Shown piece after piece: positions 1-8,000 of a DNA stretch of 10,980 bases. Each line of letters opens with the position of its first letter. Positions within the stretch are counted from its first letter, which is position 1. The stretch lies in assembly GCA_900618425.1 (NCBI GenBank), contig UZAN01044145.1, positions 2,603 through 13,582 of the forward strand, given 5' to 3'. The notes below the pieces were generated by a model. The model made no database searches, was not told where the DNA came from, and saw nothing but the letters and a program-made list of their open reading frames with translations. The DNA comes from Echinostoma caproni (Eukaryota > Platyhelminthes > Trematoda > Plagiorchiida > Echinostomatidae). The position numbers and the translations under genes were made by a program.

Positions 1-600
1 ATCGGAGGCGGTGTAGAACGATTTCTTCCGTTAGAGAACGACTATCAGTACCCAGCACACAACGACGAATTTCTTCATTGCTCACCCGATGTTCCCACCA
101 GATACGAGCAATGCTTCTAAGGCATCGGTGGTCGAACACGGAAAGTTGATTAACATCCTCTGCTTTGAGATGCAAGCCGTAAAGCAGAACACTACGGACC
201 GCGGCGATGTATAACCTTCTCTTAAGCGACAGTCGGATGTCAGCTCTCACTGAGAGTCACGCCAACGCCAGCAAGACCAGAAGCCGCAGTCTCAGAGTCT
301 CCAGAAAGAAGCTGAGGGAACTTCGCGGATGGTTTCGACGGGGACTTCAATCGGATGGCGGAGCTAGAGTCTTGAATGCGAGTCTCTTGGATACAACACA
401 TACCGATCGCTAGGGTCTCGAGGGTACGAGCTAAACACGCCTATTGTCCTATACGCATCAAGGTACTCACGTTAACTGTGGCTAGTTTGAATGGGCATCG
501 AGGACGAAAAAGAGCTTTAACTGATGGAGGAAGATTCGGTGAGATTTGGGCGGACGCGAGAGAAAAGGGACGGAATTTCCATTGGAGGCACAACTGGTAG
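1..600 (-). mobile_element. RTE-like non-LTR retrotransposon remnant with internal deletion, left edge cut by window
   Basis: Reading the minus strand from about 535 downward gives the start of an apurinic-type endonuclease: 'PFKLATVNVSTLMRIGQ' (an in-frame TAG follows at 441-443), then 'ACLARTLETLAIGMCCIQE' and 'TRIQDSS'. These match the first endonuclease motifs, with the Asn of 'VNV' and the Glu of 'QETR' retained. The endonuclease frame stays open to a TGA at 240-242. From 241 down to 1 a different frame gives the reverse transcriptase C-terminal block: 'DIRLSLKRRLYIAAVRSVLL', 'LSVFDHRCLRSIARIWWEH' and 'LHRLR' at the edge. The order is known for RTE-type ORF2, but several hundred intervening codons, including the catalytic reverse transcriptase core, are missing. 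The element is dead. The open frame continues to about 600 without recognisable motifs, so the 5' limit is uncertain. The alternative label, CR1, fits less well because of the 'SVFDHRCLRSI.RIWWEH' signature. Confidence 0.82.
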
Positions 601-980
601 TACGACTGTCTGAAGATCTTGATAATAATGGGAATGTTTGAGGGGGGGGTGAATGTGAGGTGGAGGAAAATCTGGAAAAAAGGAAGATGTGCACGGTGTA
701 AGGCGTTTTTTTCATGCGCGAGAACTGGAAGAGCAAGTTATTGATTAAGTTGAAGTTCATTGTTTGCATTGTGGGCTGTTGTACTACTCGGTCGCCCAGT
801 CCGGAGTAGGCCTTACGCAACCAAGCGCGAACTACAAGGCAGCAGTATTGTTCCAGATAAGCCGGTGACCGGTCGGTTGGTTCATCCGTCTTCCCCGGAA
901 AACCTTGTCGAGTTGATGGAATTCGACAAGGGGGCAATCACAGTATTCAGTGGCGAGCCACACTCACCACGTCACAGCGC
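601..980. other. No recognisable gene between RTE remnant and repeats
   Basis: This stretch contains a run of eight G at 642-649 and open frames on both strands in the 760-937 interval. A plus-strand frame at 760-1032 contains 'GRPVRSRPYATK', loosely like the basic tail of some LTR-element Pol proteins. That resemblance is too weak to name. I see no splice-bounded exon and no RNA gene. Confidence 0.4.
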
Positions 981-1200
981 TGTCATAAGATACATGTGGT
1001 GTTTTGTGTGGAGAACTCTTGCCAAGTGGTAAACCCACCACATCCTCGAGCACTGTCGCTGATCGTCCGCGACCGCTCATTCAGTGAGAATAAACCCAAC
1101 CTTATTCACAGTTGACCGCCAGTTAGCGGCTGTTCCCCTATGCGCGACCTGGGGACGCGCTCGGTAGCATACAGCTCTGCTCTTGCCGAGGGAGAAGGTA
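981..1200. repeat. Diverged repeat copy A, possible LTR fragment
   Basis: This copy begins with TGTCATAAGATAC and shares a series of blocks, in the same order, with 1377-1605. The blocks are a 'CCACCACA' block, TTATTCACAG (1102-1111 versus 1508-1517), 'CCCCTAT', and a 42-base block (1151-1192 versus 1558-1599) in which I count 32 identical bases. A 5' TGT start and a length of a few hundred bases would suit an LTR, but no primer-binding site or polypurine tract is evident. Confidence 0.6.
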
Positions 1201-1376
1201 AAACTCTATGGTCAACATAGAGCAGCACGCAATCGAACTGTGCATACATACCGCTTTAGACATTCCGACCTGAAAAGAAACGACAACAAGAATACCACTG
1301 CTGTCAGTTCGCTGCCAGAGACGTCCCCAGCGTCACTCGACTTTTTTTTATTTTGAAGGTCAGTCACATCGATCTT

Positions 1377-1605
1377 TGTCAGGATACCGTCATTGGTCTT
1401 ATGCTGCTTTCAAACAGGAGCCAGGTGACCAGCCTGAAATCCACCACACCCTGATAGTGCCGCCGTTGTTTGTTCGCAACTGTTTATTTGTTGCGGTATG
1501 CCACAATTTATTCACAGCTAACCTTCTTCTGTGAAGGTATCCCCCTATCCACATTCCGAGGACACGCCTGGTAGTATTCAGCTCTGCTTAGCCCGAGGGT
1601 ATCCA
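1377..1605. repeat. Diverged repeat copy B, possible LTR fragment
   Basis: This is the direct-orientation partner of 981-1200, offset by about 400 bases. It starts with TGTCAGGATAC and carries the same ordered blocks, including TTATTCACAG and 'CAGCTCTGCT'. The roughly 175 bases between the copies show no coding capacity. The pair could be two LTRs with the interior lost, two independent solo LTRs, or an unrelated tandem duplication. Confidence 0.55.
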
Positions 1606-1860
1606 GATATTCAATCGGGGTGGTAATTACCAGCATTTCTAAGGGTTGAATAACGTACACATGACTGAAAGACCGTTTGTGCTGACATGATGTTCCCTTA
1701 AAATGGAAAGGTCTCATGTACTGCCGACAGCTGTGCTTTACCTTAAGACAGAATTTGAGTTAAAACAGATCTGTTTGTTGGGTGCGTTTTAAGATAACTA
1801 CGGATGCTATCCGTTTTTGTTTTCGTGTCTTTTTTGTAGTTGATCTTAAGTAATTTACGA
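1606..1860 (+). promoter_or_regulatory. Probable upstream/promoter region of the TBP-family gene
   Basis: This AT-rich stretch lies between the repeats and the first coding exon. I see no coding exon and no unambiguous TATA or initiator element. A small perfect hairpin, CGGAT-GCT-ATCCG, is at 1801-1813. Assignment as a promoter rests on position only. Confidence 0.25.
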
Positions 1861-1877
1861 TATTTACCATTTTTCAG
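1861..1877 (+). promoter_or_regulatory. Candidate 3' splice acceptor in the 5' leader
   Basis: A pyrimidine-rich tract ending TTTTTCAG lies 43 bases before the first coding ATG, and an in-frame stop (TAA, 1912-1914) separates it from that ATG. It would therefore define the 5' end of a leader exon. It could receive either an upstream untranslated exon or, in a flatworm, a spliced leader. No upstream exon with a matching donor can be assigned. Confidence 0.4.
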
Positions 1878-1882
1878 GCTTC

Positions 1883-1909
1883 ATGACTTTCTCTGTTATC
1901 CATCTGTGA
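1883..1909 (+). other. Short upstream ORF in the 5' leader
   Basis: The frame ATG ACT TTC TCT GTT ATC CAT CTG TGA encodes eight residues and ends 11 bases before the main ATG. It would lie in the mRNA leader if the acceptor at 1877 is used, and could reduce translation of the main frame. Its use is not testable from sequence alone. Confidence 0.3.
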
Positions 1910-1920
1910 CTTAAATAATC

Positions 1921-2036
1921 ATGTCTAATGAAGAACGTAGCGAGGAAGAGAAATCTAATCTCACGCTTCTCCGACCGGTCGCTCCTGACAATGAGGCCAC
2001 AGAACTCATGTATGGAATGCGGAAGCCTCTTATTTA
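1921..2036 (+). CDS. TBP-family gene, coding exon 1 (acidic leader)
   Basis: The exon starts at ATG 1921, chosen because an in-frame TAA lies at 1912-1914. It encodes 38 codons plus two bases, beginning '[19 protein letters not shown]' and ending 'MYGMRKPLI'. It ends at a strong donor, GTAAGT (phase 2). The leader is short and acidic, with no Gln-rich tract like that of vertebrate TBP. This exon is supported by the clean splice into exon 2 rather than by sequence similarity. Confidence 0.78.
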
Positions 2037-5000
2037 GTAAGTCTGTGCGCCTATCACAATTGCGTCGAAGCTTCATTGATTATCCTTCGATTGATTTTTA
2101 AATCCTGTGTATCTTTTTAGCAATGTGATTTCCACAGTGCATTTGGAATGCCAGATTGAACTTCGCAAGTTAGTTCTCCATGTGCGCAGTGCTGAATACA
2201 ATCCGAAACGATTCCCCGGTGCTGTGGTGCGATTACATGATCCCCGTGCGACGTGCCTTGTATTTTCCAACGGCAAGCTTGTCTGTACCGGTGCTCGATC
2301 GGAAGCGGAAGCGAATTTGGCGTCCCGAAAATGTGCCCGTATAATCCAAAAAATCGGATTCGATGTGAGTGGAGTTAATTCGTTCTAGCTAAAATCAGAT
2401 ATACTAGAACATCTATTTTCACACACGTCTAAATCCAGACTGTGCCAAACAAATCATGGTCCAATAATCCTAATAAAAAGAAAGACGTTCTGTGAATTGT
2501 ATGTGGGCGGCTTACTGCCAGGTTAACCAGGCCGCGACAGGTGTATTTTCTTGAGCCTGTGGCTAGCCAAAGCCTGACCCGCAAGGCAGCGGGGTGGTGT
2601 GTGAAAGTCGCAGTCCACTGTGGGCCGGTGTCCAGTTCATCGGATCATACGCCCTTTGGACGGGATCAAACGTCCAAGGTGCCCAATACACCTCGATGTC
2701 CAATCCAGTCGGTGACTACANTACGCCTCCTCGTGGTTGGTTTGGAATCAGGGATTTTGGTCAACTCCCGTAGGTAAACTACCAGTGGTCCACCAACCCG
2801 ATTATAGCCCCGGATGTCGGCTTTTCGTCCTCTCACTTTGGTGGGAAAACACCTCCGCCACGAGAAGGCAGTGAGTAGGGCTTCCTCAACAGAGGCTATT
2901 CGAGACGCTTGGTCGTATGCGAGCATTTCGTGAGGCGCAAGGGAAGGGTGACCAACCGCGACCCTGGACACCCACCCCTGGCTTCTGGAGGTAACTAAAA
3001 CCAGAGGTACCAACGCGTTCAGAGAGGATAATACTGATGATCGTTTTGATTATTTGGTCCGTGAATTGTGAACTGTCAAGTACCAAATACTTATGTTGAT
3101 CATCTCGGGACGGATTAAAATATTTCCATGAAACTAACTGCGTCTAACGTTTGAATAAAATCAAATGAATCTAACGTGCATCTTGTAGCAGTCGCATAAT
3201 TTTTGTGCAAATTTGGGATTTAAACTTATACACTGTTTTGCGGAAATACGGTTTTCTATTTAGTTATTATGAATTAGACTTGAACATATTAATCTATTTA
3301 AATAGCCGTGTAGTGCTACGTGTCTGAAGAAGGTTTGATTCGAAGACGATTGAGACTAACTGTCAACATTCCTACCCGTCGATTTCGAACTGGTTTCGGC
3401 TCGCTTTCTTCAGTTTATCTAGCTGAATAAGAGTATATCAACCCACACCGAATGGCTAGTTTATCTGAGGGTTACGACAAACTGAGAGGCTTTTTTAGAC
3501 GAAGTCATTGCATAGCCAATCACAACTGTGAGGAGAAAGGTATATGGGGGCACAGCCAGCTGAGACAAAATTGTTGATCCTGCTTTACAAAAGAGTATGA
3601 TTTAAAGTGTTTGGAGATACGCAGATAGAATGTTCCACATTTTCATAGTCCTGAGTAAAGAAAGAAGACTAAAAGATAGAAGCCCAACATCTGGTTACGG
3701 AAACCTAAAAAGGGTGGCTGTCCGCGTGAAAACGAAGTAGTCTAGAAATGAACGAGACTAAACGAGTTTCTATGTATTTATCGAGTGTAGTTGACCGGTA
3801 AATTCGGCATGAGAGCCTTTTGGTCACCTATAGATCAATGAGGGCGAAATCTATATTGACGGTCATTCAGCAAACCTTCGTGTTCGAGAAGCGCACTCAG
3901 TTGGTCGGTGTCAAGAGTTTATAAACTTTGAAAATGACAAAACTGGGGGTGATGGGATCTCAGTTATTGGGATTGAAAAGGTCTCCAGACCTTGGAATAG
4001 GAAAAAAATAATGTCGTTTCCCTACAGAGTGGGACAAAATTTGGGATCAAAGGAAGAGCAGAAAAGGTGGCGTAGAACAGGAGATCCTTCCGCGCCCACA
4101 TTTCCAGGGCGATGGTTGGAATACTGTCCTGAACAGGTCATCTACAACCACAAACTTCGAAGAGTTTAGCGGACGTATCTGGTTTTTATGGGAGGTTTAA
4201 ACAAGTGGATGAGTGGTGTGAGAGGAGCATTGAAAACAGTTAGTAGATTAGGCAAAGCTGGAGACCACTTTGTACGGGGCTCGCAAACCAGAGGGTCCGA
4301 TGAATTGCAGATTGGATAAAAATTGGGAGGACAGAAATTACGCGAAACCGCTTTAGTAAGGAGTCAGAATGAGGTGTGCCCATCTGATGGTCGAATGAAG
4401 GGCTCTATTGACTTCGTTTGAGTCTATTTTCTCGGTTCAGTGGTTATAACAGAACTCCATTCAACAAAACTGAATTACTCATCGTGTATTGGGCGTTGAT
4501 AAAAGGGAAGAAGAAACCCCTCTACGCTGCCTTCAGTGGCTCAATCTGCCTGTCCATCGTCTCTCTTTCCTGGTTTTCTTTATACGTGGTGGGCAAAGCT
4601 AGGCGAAGCGTTGCGGCTGTCAGGCCATGACCTGGCGTTGGGTTTATGGTGAAGTTAGCCTTACTACTGGTTTCGGTTGGTGCAGTCCGCCTTACACGTT
4701 GTGGTGTAAGAGATGAGGTTTTTCGTTGGTTAGATACGATGAGTTATATGGCTCCAAGTAGAAGGCTGTGACGCAAACGCCTGTTTGTTGAAATCTTGTG
4801 TCCCTTAAAAGAAGAAAATGCAAATGTGTACGATAAACCAAAGCATTTGTGCTTTTTGTTCTCAGTTATCTGTTTCTTTTCATTTTCCTTATTTGCATCC
4901 CGCTCGGCCATTTCCACTACCATTGTTAGTTCTTTGGCACCGTGCTTGTTCTTAAGCCCGTATATCAGTAGCTCGGAGACCTGGAGATAGTCAGGTTCTA

Positions 5001-8000
5001 TGAGGTCGAGGTTTATTTCCATTTTTAGCTAATTCAAAACGATGGGTAATTAAAACTAAAAGATCTCTACTATAGAATAATTGGTAGTCTGAAAACGACA
5101 GTAGTAGTCGAATTGACAATGTTTCTCACCCAATGGTAGTAATTCCTGAAGGCCATTTCCACGGTTAGATACTTATGCCATACTTCTAGAAGACCAGCGC
5201 TAGCTTGAGGAGAATTGTTTAGTTGGAACAACAGTAAGGGTATGGATGAATTGGTGTACATAAATCAAAAGGTCTCATGTGGAACATGTCATCAAAATTC
5301 CCACAAACATACAGGACAATGAATGGAACGGTCCGTAGTTGCCATTTATGAACACAATAATTCACTCTAAGAGGTCTTGTTAATTTTCGACCGTTGTGAG
5401 AGTGTCAGTCACGTTCTTTTGCATAATCCAACCATACTACTCACAAATGTGAGCAGGGCCTTACAACACTTGGAACATGATTGCAAACATAGGTTGGGGT
5501 ATGTCATTGATGGAAAAATTGAAACAGTATACTCAGCTACTGCCCGGTATTCATTTGTATATTGTGCTTGCGTTCTGCCTGCAATTTCCTCGGCTCGATT
5601 CTCAGTTTGGTGAATAGATTTCTTGATGAAGAGGTCAAAACGGCCGTAGAGCGCTTCCCAATTCCCGTCTCGTTTGACGAAATACATTCTTAAGCTCCAA
5701 CCGACCAAGGTTATACATGCAATCAGTCGTTTGCCACTTCTGGCTTCGGATTGCCCGAGGGATCCTGCAAGAGCTTTACCGTTCACACTCTAATGAGAAC
5801 TTATTCACCGACAGTTTTAGGTCACATTTTACGTTTACCAGCTTGCCGATTGTGAGAGATACAACTCTGACCTGTGTGTAAATAGCTCTGTTTATTTGTG
5901 ACTTTCAGGCAAAGTTCACCAACTTTACCATTCAAAATATGGTTGGTCTGGTTGATCTGCGGTTTCCTATCCGTTTGGAAAGGCTTGTGATGGCAAACGA
6001 ACAAATGACGCAGTAAGTGTCGATTTTAAACCTCTGGTGTCTAATGCCTTGCACATGACGTATCTTTCCGATTACATTGATTCTTTGCACTGCAGTGATA
6101 GCCAATTGAAGCCATCCAACCCGATCCGTTCAGGCCTGGACCACATACTACACTCTGGCCTGATCAAAGTTCATTGACTATTAGCCGTGCTAGTCTCATA
6201 CGCAATCACATCCATGGAGGTTGCCACTTTTCTCACCCGATTTTACCGTGCAACCTGTGTGCTAAATATGACATCGCTTCGATCGTGCGATCACATTGAG
6301 GTCAACGCTAATCAATTACTTGATCATTGTGTTGAATCGAACTGACTCAGGTGTGAGGTCCACTTCGGGGAGTATCGATCCAGACCTTTAATGTTGATTT
6401 ACATTGCTGTACTCATAGACTTGGCTTGCTTCCTACATTTTTCGTGTTACTCTGTTCTGTACATAAGACGATACTGTGCACTTGATGCTTTTCGCATGAT
6501 GTTTATATCAGTTCTGTTCTCTTACGTTCGTCCTATCGCACTGACCTCAGCGACTCTAAATTTGACTGAAAAAGCCATTCGGAGTCGGTTGCAGTCAGTC
6601 ACCGCAATTCCTTACGATCTCCTTCAGTTTGCATATAAACCAAACCGATCTACATTGGACGCCGTGTCCACTCTAATGCATTTTATCAGCAGGTCAATTC
6701 GGCCAAGTTTGTCCCTTGTGATTTTCTCGACTATTCGTCGGCTTTTGATTCTGTTTCCAGATTATGGCTTCTTTTCAAACTTGAGTCTTTTGGCACTCCA
6801 GAACAACAACTGTCATCGCTTGTTGACTATTTCCGGAGACGGTTCAGTGCACCAAATTAGGAAGGAGAACATCCTTACCTCCTGTTAATAATTCTAGTGT
6901 TCTTCAAAGTGCTGTTGTATCTTTTTTTGCCTTTATTAGTGATTTTTCGGTCCCACTCCCTACGCATATCCAAAAGTGATGATGATGACGTCCTTTTATG
7001 TAAAACAGTTTCATCTCCTTCGTAGTTTCATTCTTTTACTGAAAATTTACGACATCCAACAGTTTTCTGATCAATCTGGTCTGTCTTAACATATCTTAGT
7101 GTGTAGTATATTTTCAGTCTTTCCCGCTCCTAATTTCCAACGACTCTGCTACCCTTGACGGTAAGCCTGTATCCAGAATGACTTCAGTCAAGTACCTGGG
7201 TGTCACCGNNNNCGTCGACAGCAATCTTCATTGGTCTACAAATGTATGGGAAAACTGAGATGCCTATCTTTTCATTTACGCAAACTTGAGTAAATCTGAA
7301 CCCATTAATAAGTCCTGTCCTCTACCGTTCATCAATGCGTTGTACCCATTCTACTCNACTCCACTGCTCTTCTGTAGTATTTCCCGGTCTTTTATAACAA
7401 GACTTCAAAATAATTCGCCGTGATCTGGTGATCATCAGTCTTGCATCATTAATTCCGATCGATTCATTAACCACAGCACTCATTGATGGTCACATCAACT
7501 CTTGTGTTAAATTTGCCCATACAATTCTAGATGACCCTGTTCATCCTTGCACCCTGATGTATCATCTTGTTGTTCCCATCCGTTCACACGCTCCTCATTT
7601 CGGCATCTACCCTCTCGCATTAACAGTTATACAAATTCCCCTGTACCCTACCTGGCCCGACTCCTAACCAAAAAGGAAAAGATCGCAAATGAACTACGTC
7701 AAAGTTTTGTACATTAAACATATATCAGCGACATTCTTTACCTTTCGTGTTGTATTTCACTATTATTATTACTATTTCATTCCGTGTGACGAACAGTGTA
7801 CTTTTTTGACTGAATTTTCAGCATGTATGCTTACACAAGTTACACATATACAAATAATGTGCCAAAATTGACAGCAAGAATCAGGGAATCTTTGCAAGAA
7901 CAACGGCTATCGAACTTGTTTCAGTCTACATTTACGACATAATTTATGCATTTGTTCAGTGATTGGGTTATTCTGAATCTGTTGTGGTAAAAGCGGCCTC

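Noticed and set aside
482..937. 151-codon minus-strand frame as a gene
   Set aside because: Over 482-600 it overlaps the RTE-like coding sequence in a different frame, and the rest shows no motif.
2107..2388. Single-exon 93-codon TBP half protein
   Set aside because: The first residues come from intron 1 and the last eight from intron 2. Splicing to 2036 and 5909 restores the family alignment exactly.
1708..5279. Shared 13-mer AAAGGTCTCATGT near 1709 and 5268 as a repeat
   Set aside because: The flanks do not align beyond the 13 bases, so it is probably coincidence.
5409..5786. 125-codon minus-strand frame as a nested gene
   Set aside because: No recognisable motif, an overlapping frame on the other strand, and a frame or two of this length is expected by chance in a window of this size.
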